From the NCBI GenBank assembly GCA_036389255.1, contig DASVQI010000029.1:169465-233464 (forward strand): 64,000 nt of DNA. Direction: 5' to 3'. Below are positions 9,959-18,695 of the stretch, piece by piece. Positions within the stretch are counted from its first letter, which is position 1. Each line of letters opens with the position of its first letter. Below the pieces are notes generated by a model. That model worked only from the letters and a program-made list of their open reading frames with translations. It had not been told where the DNA came from and did not search any database. Origin of the DNA: JACVRN01 sp036389255. GTDB taxonomy: Bacteria > Acidobacteriota > Blastocatellia > Pyrinomonadales > Pyrinomonadaceae. A program made the translations under genes and the position numbers.

Positions 9959-11845
9959 TCACGGCTTACTCGCGGGCGCAACCAGCTCTATGGTTTCGCT
10001 GCCGCCTGCCGTGAGTGTAACAGACTTGGTGCTTCCTGAGCGCGCTCTGATGAAAGCTTCGTTGATGGAGCGCAGATTATCGCCCTCTCCGAGGATTACC
10101 ACTTGATAAGTTCCGGGCGCAGCCGTGACTTTGAAAGTGCCGTCCGCTCCCGTGACCGCAGGCAGAAAGGAGCGCCAGCGAGCGGGGTCTGAGGGTACCA
10201 GCAACAGGATTGAGCCGCGCACGGGCTTGGCGTCGCTTGCCGAGACTACACGGCCTTGAAGCGTAGCCACTTCGGTCGAAATCGTGATGCGAACGTTCTC
10301 GATGTTCGTGCCGGAGCCTATTCTGACAGGCTCGCGCAGGAGGTCAATGCCGCCAGCCGTGGCCGATTTAATGTAGAACCTCTCGCCCGACTGCTGCACG
10401 GAGAGGTAGAACTCGCCGGGCGGAACTTTATCTATAGTGAAGCTGCCGTCCTGCTGTACGAAGCCGTATCTTATTTGCCCCGCGAGGCTCATGTCGCGCG
10501 GCAACAGAGAGACGTTCAGGCTCTCCTGCGTAGAGGGCTTGCCGCCTTCTATTATAATCGTGCCCTGTAGACGCCCGCCTTCGCCAAGCTCTATGACTAT
10601 GCCTGAGAGGTCTGCGCCGGAGACGGTCACGTCCTGCTGGCGCGTCACGAGCGCGGGTTTTCTGGGAGCGGCCGGAGCGGCCGGAGCAGTCGTAGCGGTA
10701 CGCTCGTCGCGTGCCTCTGCGGTAGCCTGCATGGTTTCTCGAACATCCCCCTCCGAATCGTCGTCACCCGGGTCAACCTTAATCGTGTAGCTTCCGTCCG
10801 GGATGTTGGTAAACGACCAGCGCCCCTGCTCGTCCGTGGCGGTGCTCGGCCCGGCGTCCATAAAGGGCAGGGCCACAGCTTCCGACTTACTTTGAATCGT
10901 GACCTGTGCGCGCACGGGCGTTCTGGACTGGCGAGCTACGACGCTGCCGGATACGGTGTACAAAGCTCTCTCTATGAGCGTGATATTTATCTCTGTCGCT
11001 TCCTGTCCGGCTTCGACTTTGACTTTCGTAGCCTGCTTGAGGCTAGTCTCGTTCTGATAGTAGCTGATGCTGAAGTTCGAGCTGCCCGTCAGTCCCATCA
11101 TGGCGTATTCTTCGCGCACGTCTTCACGCGTGTTGCTTTCAGACGCGCCCAGCACATACTCGCCCGGCGGCAGGCCCGCTATCCGATAGATGCCCCGGTC
11201 ATCCGTCCTCAAGCTCAGCATGCTGTAGGGAGAAAAGCTCGTGATGAATCGAATCAGACGATTATCTTTTTTACGCAGGATGATTATCTGCGCGCTCGTC
11301 ACAGGGTCGCCGTCCTGATAGGTGATGCGGCCAGTGATGACGCCTCCGCGACGGGCGCGAATCTGCACGTCAACCCTGTTCGTGCCGTTGACCGTAACCT
11401 CTTCAAACTCTTTTCTGACGGCGACGATGGCGGCTCTTTCGTCCATGCCGTCTTCCAGCTCTATGCTGCTTAGGGGTGTAATGATGCCCGGCGAGTCTAC
11501 CATTATGAAGTAGGAGCCCGCCGGGATATCCTTCACCTGAAACTCGCCGCGCTCGTTCGTCACACCGCCCTTCTCCATCCCGCCGCTCCCGTCCGACTTG
11601 AGAAGCAATATGCGAGCGCGCCTCACCGGGCGATTCGTGTCGTCGTAGATGACACGCCCGCGCACCACCGATTTCGCAGGCCCGGCAGGAGTCGGCTGCG
11701 GCCTCTCCTCCTGCTGCGTCGTGACATCCGTCTGGGTCGTAGTAGTCGTGCCGTTATCCTGTGCGCGCGTAGTCTCGGCGGCTGCGATGATGAAGAGGGA
11801 GAGGAAGAAGAGGGCCGCGCATGATGTGGCTTTGAGATGTCGCAT
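9959..11845 (-). CDS. Secreted carboxypeptidase-regulatory-like domain protein
   Basis: A ~628-residue exported protein made largely of repeated transthyretin/CNA-B-like beta-sandwiches (CarboxypepD_reg). Typical repeats read VRGRVIYDDTNRPVRRA, ITGRITYQDGDPVTSA, and GRVVSASDAKPVRGS, each followed by a D.G.F.....PPG.Y block. I count at least four to five modules. The ATG at 11845 gives MRHLKATSCAALFFLSLFI, a good signal peptide ending near TTRAQ. A GTG at 11872, overlapping the upstream stop, would add nine residues in front of it; coupling favours the GTG, the signal peptide favours the ATG. Such proteins are abundant on acidobacterial cell surfaces. No enzymatic motif is visible. Confidence 0.85.
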   Translation of the reverse strand: MRHLKATSCAALFFLSLFIIAAAETTRAQDNGTTTTTQTDVTTQQEERPQPTPAGPAKSVVRGRVIYDDTNRPVRRARILLLKSDGSGGMEKGGVTNERGEFQVKDIPAGSYFIMVDSPGIITPLSSIELEDGMDERAAIVAVRKEFEEVTVNGTNRVDVQIRARRGGVITGRITYQDGDPVTSAQIIILRKKDNRLIRFITSFSPYSMLSLRTDDRGIYRIAGLPPGEYVLGASESNTREDVREEYAMMGLTGSSNFSISYYQNETSLKQATKVKVEAGQEATEINITLIERALYTVSGSVVARQSRTPVRAQVTIQSKSEAVALPFMDAGPSTATDEQGRWSFTNIPDGSYTIKVDPGDDDSEGDVRETMQATAEARDERTATTAPAAPAAPRKPALVTRQQDVTVSGADLSGIVIELGEGGRLQGTIIIEGGKPSTQESLNVSLLPRDMSLAGQIRYGFVQQDGSFTIDKVPPGEFYLSVQQSGERFYIKSATAGGIDLLREPVRIGSGTNIENVRITISTEVATLQGRVVSASDAKPVRGSILLLVPSDPARWRSFLPAVTGADGTFKVTAAPGTYQVVILGEGDNLRSINEAFIRARSGSTKSVTLTAGGSETIELVAPASKP

Positions 11846-11868
11846 AATTGGCCTGTAGGGTCTTGAGT

Positions 11869-12678
11869 TCACTTCTTCGGCACGTACGGTTTCCCGCCCG
11901 TGTCCGCCTTCTTGATGCCGCTCGGATCCATGTAGAAGGATTGCAGCCCCGTGCGGCCGTAGACGGCGGGCTCCGCCCCTGCCGTGTAGCTCTTCCTGTC
12001 CGGGGAGAGCGTGATGTGAAATTTATAGCCGGTTGATTGAGATGAAAGCACGTCTTCGGGCAGCAACTCTTCTTTCACAAGCGTCTGCAAGTCCGTGAAG
12101 ACGCCGTTGTGTTGCAGGCTGTAAACGAGCTGCTTCTGCGCTATGTTCATGAGCATGTTCTGCGCGTCCAGCTCGTGCGTCTCTATCCGCAGCTTGAAGA
12201 AATATTTTGTGCCGTCGCGCTTGGCAGCCTGCTCCACCTGTTCGTTGAAGGTGACAATCCAGTTCCCCGAAACCCTTCGCACCAGTAGCTCTATGGGAGG
12301 GTCGCCGGGGCCGTCGCTGACGAGCTTGACGAAGACGGAGGCGCGGTCGCCGCTAATCTGCTCGCCCGCCAACTGAATCTTGTCGGCGTCCGTCGCCATG
12401 CCTTCAAAATCGCGCCGCAAATCCTCAAGCTCAGAGGCGCTCAGATTCTCCACTGCGGGCCTGAGCGCCGTCGCCATCAAAGCATCACGAAATCGCTTTT
12501 CGCTCAAAGCCTTGTAGAAGCGGCGCACGGCGTCGGACGGAGTGGAAGCAGCGCCCGTCGCCGTGTTGCCGGAAGTCTGCGCCGTCGCGTCCGAGAGCGC
12601 GCCCGAGACAACTAGCAGGAAGGCTGCAAGGAGCGGGCTGGCTGAGTTGTATGCTTTCTTAAATCTGAGCTTGAGCAT
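11869..12678 (-). CDS. Exported protein with NTF2-like and pilin-globular-like regions
   Basis: A 269-residue exported protein. The ATG at 12678 gives MLKLRFKKAYNSASPLLA and a hydrophobic signal segment; upstream in-frame starts would overlap the OPT gene and are rejected. Residues about 45-155 look like an NTF2/DUF4878-type fold (SDAVRRFYKALSEKRF...). The C-terminal part has the pattern YKFHITLSPDRKSYTAGAEP and then GLQSFYMDPSGIKKADTGG, which resembles the soluble head of acidobacterial type IV pilin-like proteins, but without a prepilin N-terminal helix. The function is unknown. It is the first gene of a likely three-gene transcript with the carboxypeptidase-regulatory-like and PilZ genes. 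Confidence 0.72.
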   Translation of the reverse strand: MLKLRFKKAYNSASPLLAAFLLVVSGALSDATAQTSGNTATGAASTPSDAVRRFYKALSEKRFRDALMATALRPAVENLSASELEDLRRDFEGMATDADKIQLAGEQISGDRASVFVKLVSDGPGDPPIELLVRRVSGNWIVTFNEQVEQAAKRDGTKYFFKLRIETHELDAQNMLMNIAQKQLVYSLQHNGVFTDLQTLVKEELLPEDVLSSQSTGYKFHITLSPDRKSYTAGAEPAVYGRTGLQSFYMDPSGIKKADTGGKPYVPKK

Positions 12679-12704
12679 CGGATGAATCTTCCTCGTATGA
12701 AAAG

Positions 12705-12749
12705 TGAGGCGCGCCCAACCTTGTAAACCGGTCAGAGGAGCGCGCCTCA
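12705..12749 (-). terminator. Terminator-like hairpin after OPT transporter gene
   Basis: Perfect 10-base stem, TGAGGCGCGC and its complement, with a 25-base loop. On the - strand it is followed by ACTTTTC. It lies 42 bases beyond the OPT stop and 27 bases before the next start. Confidence 0.55.
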
Positions 12750-12790
12750 AGAATAATAGAAGCAGCAAAAGCTGTAAACGTTGGCCGCCT

Positions 12791-15235
12791 CTAGGTGTCT
12801 CTGAACGAACGGGACGAGGGCGGCGCGGAAGCGGCATCGCCCGCTCCGGGCCTGCCCGAGAGCCACCATTCGCGCCCGACTATGTACAGGAGCGCGGTCA
12901 GTATGATGAACGGAATTAGCCCCAGCACGTCAGACCAACCGCCGTAGCCCGCGTCAAATAACGGGTTATGCGCCGTAGACCATTCTTCGTAGCCCCTGAG
13001 CCGCGCGGCTACGGAGTCGCTCAGGTTCAGGAAGGCGTAGACCACGCCCGCCAGCGTGCCGCCCGCTATGTAGCCCGAAGCCAGCAGCACGCCCTGACTC
13101 TTGTCGCCTTCTGCCACTAGCTGCTCTTCCGTCATCTTCTTGTTGGCGAACTTGCGCCGCAGGTACTTGTCAACGGCCCACCGAATCATGCCGCCTACGA
13201 AAATCGGGGCCGAGACGGAGATGGGAAGATACACGCCCACGGCAAAGGCCAGCGAGGGAATGCCTGAAAGCTCAAGCACGACTGCTATGAAGACCCCTAG
13301 CAGCACAAGGCCCCACGGCAGTTCTCGACTCAGGATGCCCTTGATGATGTAGGACATCAGCGTCGCCTTCGGCGCTGTGAACTTCTGCACGGTAGAGCCG
13401 TCAGCGCGCTTGTCGTAGATGCCGTTGATGCCGGGGTCTGCCAGATAAACCGGCACGCCCTGCTCGTTGACGAGGTAACGACCGGCGGGGCCGTTCTCAG
13501 GCGTCGTCTTGTGCCAGACGTAATAGTTGTTGGTGTCGCCGCCCGCCTGCGAGCCTTCCAGTCTTTCGCGCTTAGGCTCGCTGCCGCTTCGCTCGTAGTC
13601 AGCCGAGTTGGCGCGGAAATCGGGCGCGAAGGTGAAGTCCTTGTTGTTGGCGATGGGGACGTAGACCGTGCCGGACTGATTCAGTTGCAGCAGTATGGGC
13701 CCCAGCACGAGCGCAGAGACGAGAGCGCCCACCAGAATCGCAATCTGCTGGTACTTGGGCGTTGCGCCCACCAGAAAGCCGGTCTTCAAGTCCTGCGAGG
13801 TCGTGCCGCCGTTCGACGCCGCGATACAGACGATTGCGCCGATGGAGAGCGCCGTCACGTAATAGGGCGGCTGAGTCCAGCCTATGATGAGAAAGACTAG
13901 GCTCGTCAGGAGCAGCGTCGCCACCGTCATGCCGGATATCGGATTCGAGCTTGAGCCGACTTCGCCCGTCAGGCGCGACGACACAGTGACGAAGAGAAAT
14001 CCGAAGGCGATTATCAGAAGCGCTCCCAGTGGGTTCCATTGAAGATTGAGCGCGCGGCTGGCCATGATGGCTATCAGCAGGACGACTATGCCGCCGATGA
14101 CGAAGCGCATAGAAAGGTCTTGGTCGGTACGAGGCGCGTTCTCCGACGCTTCCTGACGCCCGCGCAAATCGCTCAAGCCGCCCTTGAGTCCCTGCCAGAT
14201 AATGGGCAGAGAGCGAAAGAGACTGATGATGCCTCCGGCAGCGACCGCGCCCGCGCCTATGTATAGAATGTAAGTCTTCTGAATCTGCGACACGCTCATG
14301 GCGCTAATCAGGTGCGCCGTTTCGGGCGCAAGCGGCGTGGTCAGCCCGCCCCCGAAATACTTAATCGCGGGAATCAGCACCAGATAAGCAAGCACACCGC
14401 CTCCGACCATGATGGAAGCTATGCGCGGGCCTATGATGTAGCCTACGCCTAGGAGCGCCGGATTGTTTTCCAGAGAGACGGAGCCTCCCGTGAACGGCGG
14501 GCCGAACTCCTTGGTCGGGTACTCTTTCCAGGTCTTGAAGACCTGCATCAGCCCGTAGTAGAGGAAGCCTATGCTGAAGCCTGTGATAATCGTCTTGCCG
14601 CCCGTCGCCGCAGCCTCCTGCGTCTCGAGGCCAAGCTCTTCGCGCGCGTGAATCGCCGCCTCCCTTGATTCGGCGCTCGCGCCCGCCTTCAATACTTCGG
14701 CGCAGGCAGTCCCTTCCGGGTACTTCAGGATTCCGTGCTGCTGTACGATGAGCGCGCGTCTCAGGGGAATCATCATCAGGATTCCCAGAAGCCCGCCCAG
14801 CACTGCCACCAGCATGACCCGCGTGAACTCAAGGTCGAATCCCAGAATCATGATGGCGGGCATGGTGACGCCTATGCCGAAGGCTATACTTTCGCCCGCA
14901 GAGCCCGCCGTCTGCACTATGTTGTTCTCCAGAATGGTCGCGTCGCGCAGGCCCATCTTCGAGAGCAGGCGAAAGAGCGTGATGGAGATAACGGCTACGG
15001 GTATGGACGCGCTGACGGTAAGGCCGACCTTCAGCACCAGATAAAGAGAGGACGCGCCGAAGATTACGCCCAGCAGCGTTCCTATAATCAAGGGCAACGG
15101 CGTCAGCTCGCGCAGCCGCACGTTGGCAGGGATGTATGGCCTGAACGCGGCGGCCAAAGGGTTCTCCGGCCTTGTTCCGACAACATCCGGGTATTCGTTA
15201 CTTGGCTTGGTAACCTCGACGACTCCACCTGACAT
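12791..15235 (-). CDS. OPT-family oligopeptide transporter
   Basis: An 814-residue inner-membrane transporter of the OPT family (TIGR00733-like bacterial group). It has about fourteen to sixteen hydrophobic segments, the first after a ~50-residue cytoplasmic tail (IGTLLGVIFGASSLYLVLKV). Family-typical stretches include NNIVQTAGSAGESIAFG and SNGGTTSQDLKTGFLVGATP. A hydrophilic insert of about 110 residues (about 520-630) probably faces the periplasm. Uptake of small peptides or metal chelates is the family role; substrate unknown. The start is set by a strong Shine-Dalgarno sequence (next entry); the in-frame GTG nine bases upstream lies inside that site and is not used. Confidence 0.93.
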   Translation of the reverse strand: MSGGVVEVTKPSNEYPDVVGTRPENPLAAAFRPYIPANVRLRELTPLPLIIGTLLGVIFGASSLYLVLKVGLTVSASIPVAVISITLFRLLSKMGLRDATILENNIVQTAGSAGESIAFGIGVTMPAIMILGFDLEFTRVMLVAVLGGLLGILMMIPLRRALIVQQHGILKYPEGTACAEVLKAGASAESREAAIHAREELGLETQEAAATGGKTIITGFSIGFLYYGLMQVFKTWKEYPTKEFGPPFTGGSVSLENNPALLGVGYIIGPRIASIMVGGGVLAYLVLIPAIKYFGGGLTTPLAPETAHLISAMSVSQIQKTYILYIGAGAVAAGGIISLFRSLPIIWQGLKGGLSDLRGRQEASENAPRTDQDLSMRFVIGGIVVLLIAIMASRALNLQWNPLGALLIIAFGFLFVTVSSRLTGEVGSSSNPISGMTVATLLLTSLVFLIIGWTQPPYYVTALSIGAIVCIAASNGGTTSQDLKTGFLVGATPKYQQIAILVGALVSALVLGPILLQLNQSGTVYVPIANNKDFTFAPDFRANSADYERSGSEPKRERLEGSQAGGDTNNYYVWHKTTPENGPAGRYLVNEQGVPVYLADPGINGIYDKRADGSTVQKFTAPKATLMSYIIKGILSRELPWGLVLLGVFIAVVLELSGIPSLAFAVGVYLPISVSAPIFVGGMIRWAVDKYLRRKFANKKMTEEQLVAEGDKSQGVLLASGYIAGGTLAGVVYAFLNLSDSVAARLRGYEEWSTAHNPLFDAGYGGWSDVLGLIPFIILTALLYIVGREWWLSGRPGAGDAASAPPSSRSFRDT

Positions 15236-15240
15236 GGAAA

Positions 15241-15248
15241 TCACCTCC
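15241..15248 (-). promoter_or_regulatory. Ribosome binding site of the OPT gene
   Basis: GGAGGTGA on the - strand, five bases before the ATG at 15235. It is a near-perfect match to the 16S anti-Shine-Dalgarno and decides the start against the GTG at 15244. Confidence 0.85.
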
Positions 15249-15432
15249 GACAGTTTTTCTAAGTGCGGGGAGTGCTAAGGGATTTGCAGCGCTACTTTAC
15301 CGCGCAAGGGCGAGCCCGCGCAAGTAACTTTGCTTCCAGCCTTTCTACTTTTGCCTTCCTCTTGTTACACTTCGGCTGTTTCGGTTGCTGCCAATCTATT
15401 CCTTGAGACATATTTCGGAGCCCTTCAATCGG

Positions 15433-17766
15433 ATGCGTAAGTCTACGCTCGCATTGCTGCTTGTCGCAGCTTTTTCACTCCCGCCCGTCGCCGGAGTATA
15501 TGCGCGGCCATCATTTTCTGATTCTCCGAATGAGCGATTAAGCGCGGCGGTGCCTGCGCCGGAAGAGGTGCTGGGCTTTCGACCGGGCGACGACAGAAAG
15601 CTGGCAAGCTGGAATCAGGTGGTTGATTACTTCGGGAAGCTCGCGGCCTCATCCGAGCGCGTGAGGTTCGAGCGGCTTGGCAAGACTACTATGGGCGCGC
15701 CGTTTGTCATGGCCACCATCAGCGCGCCTGAGAACCTAGCGCGGCTCGAAGAGTACAAGAGGATTCAGCAGAAGCTCGCAGACCCGCGCACTTTGGGCGC
15801 AAACCGCGAGCGACAGGCCGCCGGGCTCATCTCTCGCGGCAAGACGATTGTGCTCATCACCTGCGGCATACACTCCACGGAGGTCGGCTCTTATCTATCG
15901 AGCATGCTGATAGCGCACAGGCTCGCTTCATCCAACGAGCCCGCGATTCGTGAAATTCTTCGGAACACGATTATTCTTCTAGTACCTTCGCTTAATCCGG
16001 ACGGCGTGGACATAGTAAAGAACTGGTACGACAAGACTCTGGGCACGCCCTTTGAAGGCACAGAGCCGCCGGAGCTTTATCACAAGTACACGGGCCACGA
16101 TAACAACCGCGACTGGTACGCCTTCACGCAGGTAGAGACGCGGCTCACCGTTGATAAGATTCACAACGTCTGGCACCCGCAGATAGTCCACGACATACAC
16201 CAGCAGGGCGCATACGGCCCAAGGCTTTTCCTGCCGCCGTACATGCAGCCCGTGGAGCCGAACGTCCCCCGACAGATTGTAGAAGGCTACACGGAGCTGG
16301 GACTGGCCATGAAAGACGAGCTAAGCGCGGCCGGGCTCTTAGGCATCACGTGGGATTCGACCTACGACGCGTGGACGCCGTCACGCGCCTACTCCCATTA
16401 TCACGGCGGCGTGCGTATCCTCTCCGAAACGGCGTCGGCAAAGATTGCAACGCCGGTTTCCGTGCGGCCTGAAGAGTTGCGACCGGGGCTCGGCTACGAC
16501 GCGCGCAAACGGTCTGAGAACTACCCTTCGCCGTGGCCGGGCGGCGAGTGGCGCATGCGCGACATCACCCGCTACATGACCGGCGCAGCCTTCTCTCTTC
16601 TCAGTCACGCGGCGAAGAATCGTGAAAGATGGCTCAGGCGTTTTTACGAGATAGGCAGCGAGGCCGTGCGCCCGCGCCGCAACGGAGAGCTGTTCGGCTT
16701 CTTGATTGATGACGCAAGCGCGGCTGCGCCGAACCGGCGGCGACTCTTTGAGATTCTTGAGCGCGGCGGCGTCGAGATTGAGCATACGTCTCGCGGCTAT
16801 CTGGTACGGATGGAGCAGCCCTACGGCGCTTTCGCCAAGGCTCTGCTCGAATCTCAGAAATACCCAGACCTGCGAGACGCGTCCGGCCGTCCCGTCTCGC
16901 CTTACGATGTCACGGCGCACACGCTCTCGCTTTTAATGGGCGTTAAGGCCACACCTGTTTATGCTCCCTCCAGATACAGGAATATTGACGTACCGATGCT
17001 CGTCAGCGGCGGCGGCGACCTTCAAGAAATCAAGCGGCTGGCTCTTTACAGGTCGCACGTTCCGGCGATGGATGAAGGCTGGACGCGCTGGGTCTTGGAG
17101 CGGGAGATTTATAAAGGCACGCGCTTTTCGCCTTCGTCCGTGCGGGACGCCGAGTTGCGCGGCGGGAACCTGCGAGCCAAATACGACACCATCATTATTC
17201 CAGACCAATCGCCCGCAGCGATTCTGGAAGGCTACAAGCCGGGCAGGATGCCTGCCGAACTGACGGGCGGGATAGGCGCTGAAGGCGTTAAGGCGCTCAG
17301 GGAGTTTGTAGAAGCGGGCGGCACGCTCGTCTGCCTGAATCGCGCTTCGGACTTTGCCATAGAGCAACTACGGCTTCCCGTGCGGGATGTCACGGCTGGA
17401 CTGAAGCGCACGGAGTTCTACGCGCCCGGCTCGATTCTAAGAACAGAGATTGATACGGCTCACCCTCTGGCCGCAGGGATGGAGCGAGAGTCTGTCGCAT
17501 GGGTCGAAGACTCGCCTGTCTTTGAAATCAGCGATGACGGGGACGCCGGGCGCGTGCGAGTCGTCGCTCGCTACCCGTCCGGCTCAGACCCTCTGCTCTC
17601 GGGTTGGCTGCTTGGCGGCGAGCGCGTGCGCGGCCGCGCGGCCCTCTTAGAGGTAGCTATGGGACGCGGGCGAGTGATTCTCTTCGGCTTTCGCCCACAG
17701 TATCGCGGGCAGTCTCTTGCGACCTACCCGCTCTTCTTCAACTCCATTTCGGGGCGGGGTTTCTGA
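15433..17766 (+). CDS. Secreted M14-family zinc metallopeptidase
   Basis: A 777-residue exported peptidase. The ATG at 15433 gives the signal peptide MRKSTLALLLVAAFSLPP...; the open frame upstream has only a TTG. The M14 zinc site is intact: His and Glu in ITCGIHSTEVG (about residues 137-147) and the third His in IVHDIHQQG, with the family motifs LVPSLNPDGVD and DNNRDWYAFTQVET between them. The C-terminal half (about 500-777) is a class-I glutamine amidotransferase-like/DUF4350-like region without an obvious catalytic triad. M14 enzymes cut C-terminal residues or gamma-D-glutamyl bonds; this large subgroup is common in Acidobacteriota and Bacteroidota. It is divergent from the OPT peptide transporter, which suggests peptide utilisation. 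Confidence 0.9.
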   Translation: MRKSTLALLLVAAFSLPPVAGVYARPSFSDSPNERLSAAVPAPEEVLGFRPGDDRKLASWNQVVDYFGKLAASSERVRFERLGKTTMGAPFVMATISAPENLARLEEYKRIQQKLADPRTLGANRERQAAGLISRGKTIVLITCGIHSTEVGSYLSSMLIAHRLASSNEPAIREILRNTIILLVPSLNPDGVDIVKNWYDKTLGTPFEGTEPPELYHKYTGHDNNRDWYAFTQVETRLTVDKIHNVWHPQIVHDIHQQGAYGPRLFLPPYMQPVEPNVPRQIVEGYTELGLAMKDELSAAGLLGITWDSTYDAWTPSRAYSHYHGGVRILSETASAKIATPVSVRPEELRPGLGYDARKRSENYPSPWPGGEWRMRDITRYMTGAAFSLLSHAAKNRERWLRRFYEIGSEAVRPRRNGELFGFLIDDASAAAPNRRRLFEILERGGVEIEHTSRGYLVRMEQPYGAFAKALLESQKYPDLRDASGRPVSPYDVTAHTLSLLMGVKATPVYAPSRYRNIDVPMLVSGGGDLQEIKRLALYRSHVPAMDEGWTRWVLEREIYKGTRFSPSSVRDAELRGGNLRAKYDTIIIPDQSPAAILEGYKPGRMPAELTGGIGAEGVKALREFVEAGGTLVCLNRASDFAIEQLRLPVRDVTAGLKRTEFYAPGSILRTEIDTAHPLAAGMERESVAWVEDSPVFEISDDGDAGRVRVVARYPSGSDPLLSGWLLGGERVRGRAALLEVAMGRGRVILFGFRPQYRGQSLATYPLFFNSISGRGF

Positions 17767-17916
17767 CCATCTAGCGCCTCAGCCGGGCGCGGGCCACGAA
17801 AAAAAGAACCCTGCGCGCGGAACTATCGTATAATACATGGCGGTCGGATAAGCCCCGGCAGAAGTGCAAAACCTTTGGAAAGCCAACGCACAGGGCGAAT
17901 CGGACACAAGGCCTAA

Positions 17917-18630
17917 ATGGTCACCGTTCTCATCACCTCTTTTCTTCTATTAGCCGCAATCATCTACGTCGTTTACCGGCGGCAGGAACGACTGCTCGAC
18001 CGAAAGGCGCGAGCTGACGGCCTGCTTCCGCCGCCGCCGTCGCCCGACTGGAGCGGGTTATTCGGAGAGGAAACGGCCAAACAACATAAGCAGTTAGCTC
18101 AGGCCGCAGAGGCCGCCGAAGCTGAGAGGAGCCGCGTAGACATCCTCGCGCGCGCCTCCGTGGGAGAAAGAAGCGCGCTGATTGAGGCGCGCGCCGACGG
18201 CGACCCCGCCTTTTACGACGAAGTCCTTAACAGGCTCGTAGAGCAGGCGGATTCGGGCAAAAAGCTGCTCGCGCTTGTCTCTTACATGCTGCGCGAGACG
18301 CCGCCCCTGAAGGTGAATCGCCGCGTGGCGCAAAAGTTCATAGAAGCTTGGAAGCCCTCGCCCGACAGGGGCTCTACGGCCAAGATGCTGCACGTAGCCG
18401 CGCTCGCGGACGACGCCTCCTTTTACCGTCAGGCCGTCGAAACGGCTCTTGAGTTCTGGCGGCAGAATCACATTGACGGCCTTTCGGCTGAAGAGCTGCG
18501 CCAGCTTTGCGAGAGCGAATACTGGGTATTGTCGCAGAACGAGAGAAGCTCTGGACAGGGCTTTCTCTTGAAACTGAAACTGGCCGCGCTTCGCCGCGAA
18601 CTGGCGCGAGGCGCGAACATCAGGGGATAA
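17917..18630 (+). CDS. Single-pass membrane protein of unknown function
   Basis: A 237-residue protein that I do not recognise. Residues about 3-20 form one membrane helix (VTVLITSFLLLAAIIYVVYRR), so it is an inner-membrane protein with a cytoplasmic helical body rich in Glu, Ala and Arg. It lies 65 bases upstream of the SPFH gene on the same strand; the only thing between them is the small palindrome J. The pairing suggests that it serves the SPFH protein, as NfeD-type partners serve other SPFH proteins, but it is not itself NfeD-like. Its stop codon lies inside the left arm of palindrome J. Confidence 0.75.
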   Translation: MVTVLITSFLLLAAIIYVVYRRQERLLDRKARADGLLPPPPSPDWSGLFGEETAKQHKQLAQAAEAAEAERSRVDILARASVGERSALIEARADGDPAFYDEVLNRLVEQADSGKKLLALVSYMLRETPPLKVNRRVAQKFIEAWKPSPDRGSTAKMLHVAALADDASFYRQAVETALEFWRQNHIDGLSAEELRQLCESEYWVLSQNERSSGQGFLLKLKLAALRRELARGANIRG

Positions 18631-18675
18631 GTGATAGTGAAAGAGACTCTTTCTTTTCATATCCCCTCGTCCCCT
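18621..18675. repeat. Small palindrome J overlapping a gene end
   Basis: Arms CAGGGGATA(AG) and TATCCCCTCG flank GTGAAAGAGACTCTTTCTTTTC, which is the same AT-rich apex as in families A and B. The TAA stop of the upstream gene is within the left arm (GGGGATAAG). Confidence 0.75.
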
Positions 18676-18695
18676 ACTTTGGAAAGAGGATTGCA

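Noticed and set aside
17829..17916. TATAAT box and possible riboswitch leader before the 237-residue gene
   Set aside because: TATAAT at 17829-17834 is perfect but no acceptable -35 hexamer lies 16-18 bases upstream, and the leader (with ACGCACAGGGC) does not fold into the cyclic-di-GMP-I consensus that it briefly recalls.
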